From Bacteroidota bacterium (lineage in GTDB: Bacteria; Bacteroidota; Bacteroidia; Palsa-965), in the NCBI GenBank assembly GCA_016194975.1, contig JACQAM010000026.1, positions 62,001-126,000 of the forward strand: a stretch of 64,000 nucleotides of DNA, given 5' to 3'. Below are positions 34,920 through 43,619 of this stretch, piece by piece. The stretch's first letter is position 1; each line of letters opens with the position of its first letter. The translations under genes were made by a program, and so were the position numbers. The notes under the pieces were generated by a model. The model saw only the letters and a list, made by a program, of their open reading frames with translations, was not told where the DNA came from and made no database searches.

Positions 34920-34950
34920 GCCACAGATTTCACAGATTCACGCAGATTTT
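34919..34950. repeat. Intergenic repeat (CCACAGATTTCACAGATTCA type)
   Basis: The sequence from 34919 contains CACAGATT twice in tandem followed by CACGCAGATT. I have seen such cacagatt arrays scattered between genes in many Bacteroidota genomes; only one copy is in this window. Confidence 0.4.
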
Positions 34951-34986
34951 TTTCAATCTCATGTCTCACGTCTCACCACTCACATC

Positions 34987-34994
34987 TATATTTG
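34987..34994 (+). promoter_or_regulatory. Bacteroidota -7 box (TATATTTG)
   Basis: An exact TAnnTTTG match 37 nt before the ATG at 35032, leaving a short leader of about 30 nt. Confidence 0.55.
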
Positions 34995-35031
34995 CAGACA
35001 ATTTATCATTCATCATTTATCATTCAACATT

Positions 35032-36081
35032 ATGGTCATCTCCGGCATCCAGCAAATAGGAATAGGAATTCCAGATGTTCACGCCGCATTCAAATGGTAT
35101 CGTCAGCATTTCGGAATGGACGTTCCGGTTTTTGAAGAAGCGGCCGAAGCAAATCTCATGCTGCCTTACACCGGCGGAAAAGGCCATTCGCGTCATGCCA
35201 TTCTCGCCGTGAATATGAAAGGCGGCGGCGGATTTGAAATATGGCAATACACTTCGCGCAAACCGGTTCCTGTTCCTTTCGAAATTCAACTCGGAGATAT
35301 CGGACATTTTGTAACGAGAATGAAATCGGATGATGTGAATGCATCGTATAAATTTCTGAAAAGTAAAAACGCTGATATTTTAAGTGAAGTAAAAAAATCT
35401 CCTGACGGGCAACCCAATTTTTTTGTTCGCGATCCGTGGGGAAATATCTTTGAAATTGTTCCGGGAACAGATTGGTTCGGAAAAGGAAAACAACATACAG
35501 GCGGGCCTGCGGGCGCGTTACTCGGTGTGACAGACATTGAACGTTCAAAAAAATTCTACGGAGAAATTCTTGGATACGATACTGTGGTTTATGACAAGAG
35601 TGGAAAATTCGATGATCTGAAAAATCTTCCCGGTGGAGATGTGGAATGCAGAAGAGTTTTACTGAAACATTCGAAACCGCGCGCGGGTGCGTTCTCGCGA
35701 TTGCTCGGTTCATCACAAATAGAATTAATTCAAGTCGCCGGAAAAACAAGAAAAATTTTCGAGGGAAGATGGTGGGGCGACCGCGGATTCATTCATTTGT
35801 GTTTCGACATTGTGGGAATGAATGAAATGAAAAAATTATGCGAAGAGAAAGATCATCCGTTCACTGTTGACTCAGCAAACAGTTTCGACATGGGGGAAGC
35901 GGCCGGGCATTTTTCATACATAGAAGATCCGGATGGAACACTCATTGAATTTGTGGAAACGCACAAAGTTCCCGTGCTGAAAAAACTCGGCTGGTATTTG
36001 AATTTAAAAAATCGTCCTGCAGAAAAACCACTGGCGGATTGGATGGTGAAGAGTATGGGATTGAACCGGGTGAAGGATTGA
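35032..36081 (+). CDS. VOC-superfamily protein with two glyoxalase-like domains
   Basis: A 349-residue cytoplasmic protein with two VOC (glyoxalase/dioxygenase fold) units. The first (about 1-150) begins ISGIQQIGIGIPDVHAAFKWYRQHFGMDVPVFEE and ends NFFVRDPWGNIFEIVPGTDWF; the second (about 160-310) begins GALLGVTDIERSKKFYGEILGYD and ends FSYIEDPDGTLIEFVETHKVPVL. The paired DPxGxxxE motifs carry the usual Glu metal ligand. Metal and substrate are unknown; it might be a dioxygenase, an isomerase or a resistance-type protein. Confidence 0.85.
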   Translation: MVISGIQQIGIGIPDVHAAFKWYRQHFGMDVPVFEEAAEANLMLPYTGGKGHSRHAILAVNMKGGGGFEIWQYTSRKPVPVPFEIQLGDIGHFVTRMKSDDVNASYKFLKSKNADILSEVKKSPDGQPNFFVRDPWGNIFEIVPGTDWFGKGKQHTGGPAGALLGVTDIERSKKFYGEILGYDTVVYDKSGKFDDLKNLPGGDVECRRVLLKHSKPRAGAFSRLLGSSQIELIQVAGKTRKIFEGRWWGDRGFIHLCFDIVGMNEMKKLCEEKDHPFTVDSANSFDMGEAAGHFSYIEDPDGTLIEFVETHKVPVLKKLGWYLNLKNRPAEKPLADWMVKSMGLNRVKD

Positions 36082-36084
36082 TTA

Positions 36085-36118
36085 CAGCCTTCGACAAGCT
36101 CAGTCTGACAATTATGGA
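36085..36118. repeat. Intergenic repeat of the TTCGACAAGCTCAGTCTGAC type
   Basis: The sequence CTTCGACAAGCTCAGTCTGA just after the VOC gene is a motif I remember as widely dispersed between genes in Bacteroidota, usually in inverted pairs. Only one copy is seen in this window. Confidence 0.4.
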
Positions 36119-36202
36119 ATGACAAATTACAGATTGAAAAACTCCTGAGATGGTCATTATTCGTCTTTCAATCGGAAATTTGGATTTCTGTAAAATTTGT
36201 CA

Positions 36203-37315
36203 TTACTCCTTACACTTCTTCCTTGTAACAGGTATAGAATACCCGAAACCGAATTCGAAAAAATCGGCATGCGCCCAGCGTGTTCTTAATGTAAGACTGG
36301 CAACAAAATGATCATTGATCTGGTAACGCAATCCAATGCGATGAAAAAAATGATACGGCACTCTGCTATAAGCGTAATAACCCATTTCAACCGGCATAGA
36401 TAATCGTCCTACGACCAAAGCAAATCCGGCTTTTACTCCCACTTGCACATTCTGAACAGGATTTGCAAGCCCGATGATCGTATCGCTTTTGTAACGTTCG
36501 TACAACGATCCGTCATACAATACTTCTGCCCCGGCATTCCATTTTATTTTTTTTCCATTGAACGTTTCATAATTAATTGAAACAACTCCGGCAGTATATT
36601 TTTTACTATCGCCGCGTGTGAGCGCAGCCCATCCGACAGAAGCATAAGTGACCACATGAAAAGTTCTTACCCTGCAGATGACAGTATCCGGCATTTGCAT
36701 TTTATTGTTTTCACCGAAATGATATCCGAGCCCGAGATTGAACGACACCATATTTATTCCGAGGTTCGGCAGTTTCATCGCTCCATTCGAAAAATGGGTC
36801 ATCCCTATTCCTGTTTCTATCCGCCATTTTTCCGACAACCGGATCTGCGCATTGAGACGGAGATTCACAAATCCATTCATGTTCGATCCGATCATAATGT
36901 TAGTCGGATTGTCCTCGCCATATTTTTTTGTGACATATCCGAGCGATGTGCCGACTTTGAATTTCAATGCAATTATTTTTCCCTGCGCAATATTGAAATT
37001 AATGAACGGGTAAAATGAAAAGCCATTCCCGAGAACTGCAGGATTTGCAAACTGAACGCCGACGAACGTTACACCAACTTCCGGGCAATGATAAATGCAA
37101 TGCCATATTTTTTTTCCGCAGACCGGCCGCGAAAAATTGACTTCTATCGCTGTTGAATTTCCGCCCACCATATCGCGGATATAATTATGCTGGGCGAGAA
37201 TCATTCCATCATGCGCATTTATGGAAAAATAAAAACCGGAATTATTGTTCTGAGAAAACGAAAAGGAAGAAACCATGATCTGCACACCGGTCAGAAAAAT
37301 GCAAGCCCGCTTCAT
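36203..37315 (-). CDS. Acyloxyacyl hydrolase / PagL-like lipid A deacylase
   Basis: A 370-residue predicted outer-membrane enzyme with a signal peptide (MKRACIFLTGVQIMVSSFSFSQ from ATG 37315). The region WRIETGIGMTHFSNGAMKLPNLGINMVSFNLGLGYHFG resembles the PagL catalytic segment, in which His and Ser of the H-x-S motif (here HFS) form the active site. The C-terminal half (VVTYASVGWAALTRGDSKKYTAGVVSINYET, GLRYQINDHFVASLTLRTRWAHADFFEFGFGYSIPV) is strand-rich. Removal of an acyl chain from lipid A is a family-based guess. It overlaps no neighbour; the Ntox23-like gene is upstream on the same strand. Confidence 0.75.
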   Translation of the reverse strand: MKRACIFLTGVQIMVSSFSFSQNNNSGFYFSINAHDGMILAQHNYIRDMVGGNSTAIEVNFSRPVCGKKIWHCIYHCPEVGVTFVGVQFANPAVLGNGFSFYPFINFNIAQGKIIALKFKVGTSLGYVTKKYGEDNPTNIMIGSNMNGFVNLRLNAQIRLSEKWRIETGIGMTHFSNGAMKLPNLGINMVSFNLGLGYHFGENNKMQMPDTVICRVRTFHVVTYASVGWAALTRGDSKKYTAGVVSINYETFNGKKIKWNAGAEVLYDGSLYERYKSDTIIGLANPVQNVQVGVKAGFALVVGRLSMPVEMGYYAYSRVPYHFFHRIGLRYQINDHFVASLTLRTRWAHADFFEFGFGYSIPVTRKKCKE

Positions 37316-37440
37316 GGAAATATCAAACATCTTTTTTTTCTGAATAAATATACAAATAGAAAATGTCCTGCATTTGTGATCTGGAAAAAATATTGCGCCC
37401 CAATTAAAAACTATCATAGAACAGTGTTTTGAAATCACTG

Positions 37441-38349
37441 CTAATAAAAAACACCCGGATCAAGGAAAGCATTATAATAAAAACGTGCAGGCCTTATCTT
37501 TTGCCCTTTGTGGTACAAATACGGAAGCCCATAAGTGTCGAGCATAGGAATTGGCGCATTTTTATTTCTGAATACATCGTGAATAAAACGATTCTGAATT
37601 GCATCGCGCACCTGCTCGGCATCAACACCTGCATTCACCTGAGCAAATTGAGAATAAGGAAGAACAACTTTCAACTGCGCGCTGAGTAATCCGTGAGAAT
37701 AATTCGGGTAAACGCCACCCGTGGTATCCATATATCCGTACGGCAAATGAGCCGAAGAATCGGCAACGCGGTTTCCCATCTGACCGGTCCACAGTGTAGA
37801 ATTAATTCCGTACTGAAATTGTTTGTCCTGGTATTGCAGCAGTACAGCGCCCGTGCGGAAACGATCGAAACGTGGCCGCGCAAAAATATCATTCTCGATG
37901 AGTAAACTGAAATGATCGTACTGCAATCCCACGATGCCCGTTTGTTGCGTGGTTTTTATTTTATTGAAATAACAGTTGTAAGAATAAGCGAAACTGTTTT
38001 TGTAATGCGTTTGATTGCTTACGGAACTTAAAAATAAATTCGTGTCGCTGTTCATTTTTCCGAAACCAAACACCACACCCAATGAAGCGACTGCCTCTCC
38101 GTATTTTTTTTGTGGTCCCAGGTTGCGGAAATTAAAATAATACCGCAGATCGGAATTCATCTGGAAAAAATTTTCTGAATAATACGCGCTCACACTTATT
38201 CCAACCCTGTCGAAACGATTGCCAAGCGCAAACACCACTCCCGCATTTACCCCGACATTTTTTTGTGTGTACAATTGCGCATCCGAGTTCTGAAACAGGA
38301 AAAGAAAACAGAATATTAAAATCAATTTTATGGGCATTGCTGTTTTCAT
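37441..38349 (-). CDS. Polymorphic toxin type 23-like secreted protein
   Basis: A 302-residue product with a signal peptide (MPIKLILIFCFLFLFQNSDAQ). The segment LQYDHFSLLIENDIFARPRFDRFRTGAVLLQYQDKQFQYGINSTLWTGQM, then LLSAQLKVVLPYSQFAQVNAGVDAEQVRDAIQNRFIHD and the end IRPARFYYNAFLDPGVFY match the Bacteroidota group that is annotated as 'polymorphic toxin type 23'. The sequence is beta-rich with a terminal aromatic residue and no toxin-delivery domain, so it may be a plain outer-membrane protein mis-named by similarity. No immunity-like gene is adjacent. Confidence 0.6.
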   Translation of the reverse strand: MKTAMPIKLILIFCFLFLFQNSDAQLYTQKNVGVNAGVVFALGNRFDRVGISVSAYYSENFFQMNSDLRYYFNFRNLGPQKKYGEAVASLGVVFGFGKMNSDTNLFLSSVSNQTHYKNSFAYSYNCYFNKIKTTQQTGIVGLQYDHFSLLIENDIFARPRFDRFRTGAVLLQYQDKQFQYGINSTLWTGQMGNRVADSSAHLPYGYMDTTGGVYPNYSHGLLSAQLKVVLPYSQFAQVNAGVDAEQVRDAIQNRFIHDVFRNKNAPIPMLDTYGLPYLYHKGQKIRPARFYYNAFLDPGVFY

Positions 38350-38422
38350 CAGTGAATATCCGGGAAGTTTTTTTTCCAGACACAGAATACTTCCCTGTTT
38401 ATTTTAAATTTTTGATTCGCTA

Positions 38423-39772
38423 TCAATTCAATTCTTCAAAGCGCGAGAGAATTCCGGTTCTCATTCGCATTAATTTATTTCCCTCTTCTTTCCCGGTCAT
38501 CCACCATCTCAGGCTTCCCGAAAATCTTTTCACGTACACCCAGTACGCCTGCGCGTGCAATCCGCTCACGGGCACGAGCAGCATGAATGCTAAGAGCAAA
38601 TACCAGTTGCGGAAGATGAGCGCCACCGCCAGTGATTGCAACAACCACCATATCTGCCAGAAATAAACGCCGATCGTTCCATTCACCGAAGCGCTCCACT
38701 CAATCTGCTTCACCACTTTTTTCTGAATGAGCCAGGGAATTTTATAAGGAATGTAATTTGTGATCACACCGAAAATGTGCAAAGGCAACCCGGTGATAAA
38801 AAATAAAATGTAAAATAATACTTTCGAATCCGTCACACGGCGATGGTCATATTCGTTCAGTACACGGTCGCGGAGTTTTTTCTTTTTTAATTCTTCGAAA
38901 TAAGTTTTCACTTCGTGGCGGAATTCTTTGGACTGGTGCGGTGATCTTTTTTCAAATGCATTTATTTTTTCCGCGATCGCGCACGAGACCGCGTATGTAT
39001 GCGCGGGATTGGAAACATCCAGATTTTTTTCCTGCGCTTGTTTCGCAAAGAGCATTTCCTCGAGATGAGCCACCACCTCATCATTTTTATCTTCTTCTAT
39101 TACCACCACCAGCTTCTTCATTTTCTCCTCGAGATCCTTCGTAAACTGGTTGATCGCTCTCGGTTTATCTTTCCGGTAAATTTCTTCGTAATCCTTCACG
39201 TCGAATGGTTCGCCATAGCGAATGGAAACGCGGCTGCGGAATTTCCACGGCGTTGCCGAATAATTCACACCCACCGGCACAATTTTCAATCCGAGTTTGA
39301 AATCGTGTTTCTCTTCTGTGCCGAGCGCAATCCGCGCTGTTCCCTTTTTCAGCTTGCGCAAACGGCGTTCCTGCACACACAATCCTTCTGAAAAAATGAT
39401 GATCGCTTTTTCTTCTCCCAGCAGCAGCGAACATTTGTCGAACGTATCGTCATTCTTCGCGAGATTTTCCACGCCTTCCTGCAAACGATAAATGGGAACG
39501 ATGCCAATGAAGGAAAGAAATTTTGCCAGCGTTTTTTTCCGGAACACATCCGACCGCGCGAGGAACCAGCTTCGTCTCCAGTAAGTACTGCCCACCAGGA
39601 TCGGATCCATAAAAGCATTCGTGTGATTGGAACAGAAAATGACCGCCCCCTTCGCAGGAATATTTTCTTTTCCCACTGCATGCTTCCACCGGTTGTAACG
39701 ATAGAAATAAAACATGAGGGTATTGAACGAGATCCACATGTACCGGTAAAATATTGCACCGATTATTTTCAC
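38423..39772 (-). CDS. 1-acyl-sn-glycerol-3-phosphate acyltransferase (PlsC-like), large form
   Basis: A 449-residue membrane protein. The N-terminal acyltransferase domain has the HX4D motif FCSNHTNAFMDPILVG, the block FLARSDVFRK, block III IIIFSEGLCVQERRLRKLKKGTARIA (Glu in SEG) and VPVGVNYS. The C-terminal third has two or more membrane segments (VLFYILFFITGLPLHIFGVITNY and LAVALIFRNWYLLLAFMLLVPVSGL). The GTG at 39772 is taken as the start, because a TATCTTTA box lies 4 nt upstream of it and the longer frame is coded by low-complexity intergenic repeats. Confidence 0.85.
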   Translation of the reverse strand: MKIIGAIFYRYMWISFNTLMFYFYRYNRWKHAVGKENIPAKGAVIFCSNHTNAFMDPILVGSTYWRRSWFLARSDVFRKKTLAKFLSFIGIVPIYRLQEGVENLAKNDDTFDKCSLLLGEEKAIIIFSEGLCVQERRLRKLKKGTARIALGTEEKHDFKLGLKIVPVGVNYSATPWKFRSRVSIRYGEPFDVKDYEEIYRKDKPRAINQFTKDLEEKMKKLVVVIEEDKNDEVVAHLEEMLFAKQAQEKNLDVSNPAHTYAVSCAIAEKINAFEKRSPHQSKEFRHEVKTYFEELKKKKLRDRVLNEYDHRRVTDSKVLFYILFFITGLPLHIFGVITNYIPYKIPWLIQKKVVKQIEWSASVNGTIGVYFWQIWWLLQSLAVALIFRNWYLLLAFMLLVPVSGLHAQAYWVYVKRFSGSLRWWMTGKEEGNKLMRMRTGILSRFEELN

Positions 39773-39776
39773 GACG

Positions 39777-39784
39777 TAAAGATA
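39777..39784 (-). promoter_or_regulatory. -7-like box (TATCTTTA) for the PlsC-like gene
   Basis: It matches TAnnTTTG except for the last base on the minus strand, 4 nt before the GTG at 39772. Confidence 0.45.
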
Positions 39785-39785
39785 G

Positions 39786-39842
39786 TGTGAGAACGGAGAA
39801 CTGAGAAGTGAGAACTGAGAGCGGAGAACTGAGAAGTGAGAT
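39786..39842. repeat. Low-complexity repeat (GAGAACTGAGAAGTGAGAAC type)
   Basis: GAACTGAGA and GAAGTGAGA alternate through about 57 nt; GGAGAACTGAGAAGTGAGA occurs twice. This is a typical non-coding Bacteroidota repeat. Together with the flanking AT-rich sequence it lies between the two divergent genes. Confidence 0.6.
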
Positions 39843-39939
39843 TTGTGGTGTGGCAATTTTTTTACTGTTCTATTAACGATGTTCTCTTCTTTATCTAAAT
39901 TCTAAGTACTAAGCTCTAAGTTCTCATACTATTTTCCAT

Positions 39940-39947
39940 TAAATTTG
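39940..39947 (+). promoter_or_regulatory. Bacteroidota -7 box (TAAATTTG)
   Basis: An exact TAnnTTTG match 23 nt before the ATG at 39971. Confidence 0.5.
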
Positions 39948-39970
39948 ATCTGCTCAATACTTCCCTCCTC

Positions 39971-42649
39971 ATGAAAAAAATATTTTTCTTCACCGCCATC
40001 TTCCTCGTACAGTTTTTATCGGCGCAAAAATTCATTCATCCGAAAACGGATTCTGCACTTACGCTCACCGATATGCAAAAACAATTCGGCGAATACAAGG
40101 AAACGCATAACCTGAAAAAAGAAAAGGGCTGGAAATATTTCAAGCGGTTTGAAATGGATGAACAAATGCATACCAATGGCCGCGGTGAGGTGTGCGATCC
40201 TACGGATTATATCCGTGCAGCGATCGATGTTGCTGAACAGAAACAAGCGGAGAATAATTCCACTGCGTTGATGAATGCGTGGTATCCTGTGGGGCCGAAT
40301 GTTTTGCCGAATAACATTACCGGCTATATGGAAAATGGTATCGGCAGAATAAATTGCATTGCTTTTCACCCAACGAATGCTTCCACTTATTTTGTAGGAG
40401 TCGCGCAGGGAGGAATGTGGAAAACAACGAACGACGGAGGAAGCTGGACTCCGCTCACTGATAATCTTCCCATCACGCGAATCAGTGATATTGCCATCGA
40501 TCCGAATGATCCGGATAACACGATGTATATTTCTGTTTGTGATTTTGAATACATCGGTTTTGGTTTGTATCTGAACGGAAGAAAAAGAAATACACATTAC
40601 GGACTCGGCGTTTACAAAACAACAGATGGAGGAGCGACGTGGAATCCAACCGGACTTACATTTCAACTCACACAAGGCGATGCTTCACTCATTCGAAGAG
40701 TGATCGTTGATCCTGCCAACAGTAATATCATTGTTGCGTGCGGCGTTTCGGGAATGTATCGTTCCATTGACGCGGGCGTAACATGGACCACCATCAACAC
40801 CGGATTATTCTGGGATCTGCAGAAAGATCCTGTGTCGTCAAATATTTTATATGCAGCAACAGGATGGGTAATGAATTCAAATGATGGCGCATGTTCCATT
40901 ATGAAATCGACTGACTTCGGTTTGACATGGACCACTTTGAATACAGGAATTCCGGCAACGGGAACTGTGCAGCGAATAAAATTAGCGATCGCTCCTTCCG
41001 ATCCGAATTATGTTTACGCGATCACGTGCGATACACAATTCGGTTTGTACGGAATTTATAAATCTACCAATGCGGGAACCTCGTGGAGTTACATTGCACC
41101 AACTACGAATGTACTCGAAGCCGGCGACGGAACTTCTCCCGGCGGACAAGGAACTTATGATCTCGCCATTATGGTGAATGCAACGAACAGAAATATTATT
41201 TACACCGGCGGAGTGAATCTTTACGGATCAAGCGATGGAGGAAATACTTTTGATCCTGCAAGTCACTGGACACTTGGTTACGGCCCTACTATTCACGGCG
41301 ACATCCATTTCATTGACAGAAATCCGGTGAACGGAAATATTTTCGTTTGTTCCGATGGTGGAGTTTATCGCACCACAAATATTATTACGCAAACATGGGC
41401 ATCGGCCAACAGCGGAAATAACTGGCCAACCGTTTGGAACACGATCGGATCGAATCTGCAGATCACTTCTTTCTACCGGATTTCTTCTTCGCGCAACGCG
41501 GCCGATCGCTTGTGTGCGGGCGCGCAGGACAACGCAACTTTTTATTTAAAGAACAGTGCGTGGTTCACGATCTTCGGCGGCGATGGAATGGATACGTATC
41601 TCGATCCGCTGAATAATTCGAATGTGATCGGATCGAGCCAGTACGGATCTTTTTATAATTCGCAGAACGATGGATTCTCCGATATGGGAACGAATCCGAA
41701 TATGAATGGAGAAAATGCAGAATGGACTTCGCCGCTCACTGCTGATTATAATAATCCCGGAACCATGTACGCCGGTTTCCAGAACGTTTACAAATCGACG
41801 GACAATGGATTCAACTGGACACAAATTTCGAATTTCACCGAACCCACTTACGGAACAGAAATTTCTGCGATTGCAGTTTCAAATACCAATGCAAATACAA
41901 TTTATGTGACCAAGCGTGTACGTTATGAATACAATGAGAACGGGAAAATTTATAAAACCACCAATGGAGGCGGAACGTGGACGAACATCACTGCAAATGT
42001 TCCCGACACACTTTATTACACGAGTGTAGAAATTTCAGAAACAGATCCGCTCTCTGCGTGGGTCACACTCGCCGGATTCGCCGCGGGGCAAAAAGTTTAT
42101 CGCACAACGAATGGAGGAACTTCGTGGGCCAATGTTTCATACAATCTTCCGAACATTCCGGTGAACTGCGTAAAATATATTCCGGGAACAGGAAATGTAA
42201 TGATCGCCACAGATCTCGGCGTTTATCTTTTTGATGCCGTAAATAATCAATGGGTTTTGCGCAGCATCGGTTTGCCCAATGTAATCTGTTCCGATCTCGA
42301 AGTGAATGTGAATACGAATAAAATTTATGTATGCACATTCGGCCGCGGCATCTGGGCAACTGATCTCGATGTGTTCACGAATCTGCAACCAACAATTTCT
42401 TCTTCTTTGCAAATGAATTTATTTCCTTCGCCCAATAACGGAACATTTACGATTTCGCTCACCGGCGAAAATTCTTCTTCACAGGAACTTTCGCTCGACG
42501 TGATCGACGTGATGGGACGCGTGGTGCATTCCGAAAAATTGATTGGTAAAAATTCGTACGAAATAAAACTCGATGTTCTTCCCGGAATGTATTTCGCGCA
42601 CGTGAGCGGAACGGGCGTGAAAGGCGTGAAGAGTTTTGTGGTAGAGTAG
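39971..42649 (+). CDS. BNR-repeat beta-propeller protein with T9SS type A sorting domain
   Basis: A secreted 892-residue protein. A signal peptide (MKKIFFFTAIFLVQFLSAQ) is followed by about nine sialidase-type BNR/Asp-box units such as TTNDGGSWTPL, TTDGGATWNPTG, STDFGLTWTTLN, STNAGTSWSYI, STDNGFNWTQI, TTNGGGTWTNI and TTNGGTSWANV, each giving an Asp-Gly-Gly-x-Thr-Trp turn of a seven- to ten-bladed propeller. The last 85 residues are a T9SS C-terminal domain (MNLFPSPNNGTFTISLTG to VKSFVVE). Such proteins often bind or cut polysaccharides, but no catalytic motif is visible. Its 3' end is repeated 2.3 kb downstream. Confidence 0.9.
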   Translation: MKKIFFFTAIFLVQFLSAQKFIHPKTDSALTLTDMQKQFGEYKETHNLKKEKGWKYFKRFEMDEQMHTNGRGEVCDPTDYIRAAIDVAEQKQAENNSTALMNAWYPVGPNVLPNNITGYMENGIGRINCIAFHPTNASTYFVGVAQGGMWKTTNDGGSWTPLTDNLPITRISDIAIDPNDPDNTMYISVCDFEYIGFGLYLNGRKRNTHYGLGVYKTTDGGATWNPTGLTFQLTQGDASLIRRVIVDPANSNIIVACGVSGMYRSIDAGVTWTTINTGLFWDLQKDPVSSNILYAATGWVMNSNDGACSIMKSTDFGLTWTTLNTGIPATGTVQRIKLAIAPSDPNYVYAITCDTQFGLYGIYKSTNAGTSWSYIAPTTNVLEAGDGTSPGGQGTYDLAIMVNATNRNIIYTGGVNLYGSSDGGNTFDPASHWTLGYGPTIHGDIHFIDRNPVNGNIFVCSDGGVYRTTNIITQTWASANSGNNWPTVWNTIGSNLQITSFYRISSSRNAADRLCAGAQDNATFYLKNSAWFTIFGGDGMDTYLDPLNNSNVIGSSQYGSFYNSQNDGFSDMGTNPNMNGENAEWTSPLTADYNNPGTMYAGFQNVYKSTDNGFNWTQISNFTEPTYGTEISAIAVSNTNANTIYVTKRVRYEYNENGKIYKTTNGGGTWTNITANVPDTLYYTSVEISETDPLSAWVTLAGFAAGQKVYRTTNGGTSWANVSYNLPNIPVNCVKYIPGTGNVMIATDLGVYLFDAVNNQWVLRSIGLPNVICSDLEVNVNTNKIYVCTFGRGIWATDLDVFTNLQPTISSSLQMNLFPSPNNGTFTISLTGENSSSQELSLDVIDVMGRVVHSEKLIGKNSYEIKLDVLPGMYFAHVSGTGVKGVKSFVVE
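42595..42647 (+). repeat. 53-nt flanking repeat, left copy (T9SS gene 3' end)
   Basis: CGCGCA at 42595-42600, then 15 diverged bases, then 32 identical bases 42616-42647 (first 20: CGTGAAAGGCGTGAAGAGTT). The partner is 44943-44995, in the same orientation and with the same spacing. Here it encodes the end of the BNR protein. Confidence 0.85.
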
Positions 42650-42776
42650 AGACAATCAATTTCTCGTTCTGAACTGAAACATTGATAGATTTCACCGTTA
42701 ATATTTTTATGAAAACTAAGTCGGCTTTGCCTAAATGCTAACTCTGCTTTGTATTACTTTGTCTAAAATATTTCTC

Positions 42777-43619
42777 ATGAAAGTTGATCCAATCGAAACC
42801 AAGAATTACTCCCAATACAATATTCCCGTGAATCAAATTTTGAACGAGGATTGCGTTCTTGGATTAAGAGAATTTCCGAATGATTGTATTGACTTAGTTG
42901 TCACTTCTCCACCATACGACAATATCCGCGACTACCATGGATTTGCTATTGATTTGTCTCAACTTGGTAAAGAATTATTTCGGGTGTTAAAGCCGGGAGG
43001 AGTAGTTGCGCTGGTTATGCAGGATCAGACGAAAAATTTTGCGAAATCACTTACATCTTTTCGAACGATTATTGATTGGTGTGATAACGGAGGGTTCAAA
43101 TTGTTTGAATGTGTCATTTATAAAAAATTTGGGATGGATGCTGCCTGGTGGAGACAACGATTTAGAATGGACCATGAATACATGCCAATATTTTTTAAAG
43201 GAGAACGTCCTCAGTATTTTAATAAAGAACCATTAAAAATTCCGTCAAAACACGGAAACAAAACCATGACCGGGGGAGCCAACAGAAAAACAAATGGCTC
43301 GACCATGAAATCTGAAACATTTGTAATCAATCCGATGAAATGCAGAGGAACGATTTGGGAGTATCTTAATGCAGGAGACAAAGATGTTACAAAAAGAAAA
43401 CATCCAGCACCTTTCCCGGATAAAATCCCTTATGATTTTATTAATTGTTTCTGCCCTCCTGATGGTATCGTTTTAGACCCCATGATGGGAAGTGGTTCAA
43501 CTGCGGTCTCAGCACTCAAACTGAATCGGAATTTCGTTGGATTTGAGATCTCTAAGGAGTATTGTAAAATTGCAAATGAAAGAATTGCTCAAACACAGAG
43601 TTTAGCATTCCCTGCTTAG
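42777..43619 (+). CDS. DNA adenine-N6/cytosine-N4 methyltransferase (beta class)
   Basis: A 280-residue DNA methyltransferase. Catalytic motif IV is DLVVTSPPYDNIRDYHG near the N-terminus, and the SAM-binding motif I is GIVLDPMMGSGSTAVSALKL near the C-terminus, followed by NFVGFEISKEYCKIANERI. Motif IV before motif I is the beta-class order. The middle (about residues 120-220) would be the target-recognition part. The start ATG 42777 begins MKVDPIETK; an upstream frame from 42735 adds 14 residues of poor quality. Its stop overlaps that of the convergent DHH-like gene by 2 nt. It looks AT-richer than the neighbours, suggesting transfer. Confidence 0.92.
   Translation: MKVDPIETKNYSQYNIPVNQILNEDCVLGLREFPNDCIDLVVTSPPYDNIRDYHGFAIDLSQLGKELFRVLKPGGVVALVMQDQTKNFAKSLTSFRTIIDWCDNGGFKLFECVIYKKFGMDAAWWRQRFRMDHEYMPIFFKGERPQYFNKEPLKIPSKHGNKTMTGGANRKTNGSTMKSETFVINPMKCRGTIWEYLNAGDKDVTKRKHPAPFPDKIPYDFINCFCPPDGIVLDPMMGSGSTAVSALKLNRNFVGFEISKEYCKIANERIAQTQSLAFPA

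Noticed and set aside
35156-35749. Minus-strand frame of 197 codons antisense to the VOC gene
   Set aside because: The plus-strand gene carries two complete VOC domains; the antisense product has no recognisable pattern.
42735-42776. Upstream extension of the methyltransferase
   Set aside because: The 14 extra residues are hydrophobic and unlike the family; MKVDPIETK at 42777 is the better start.
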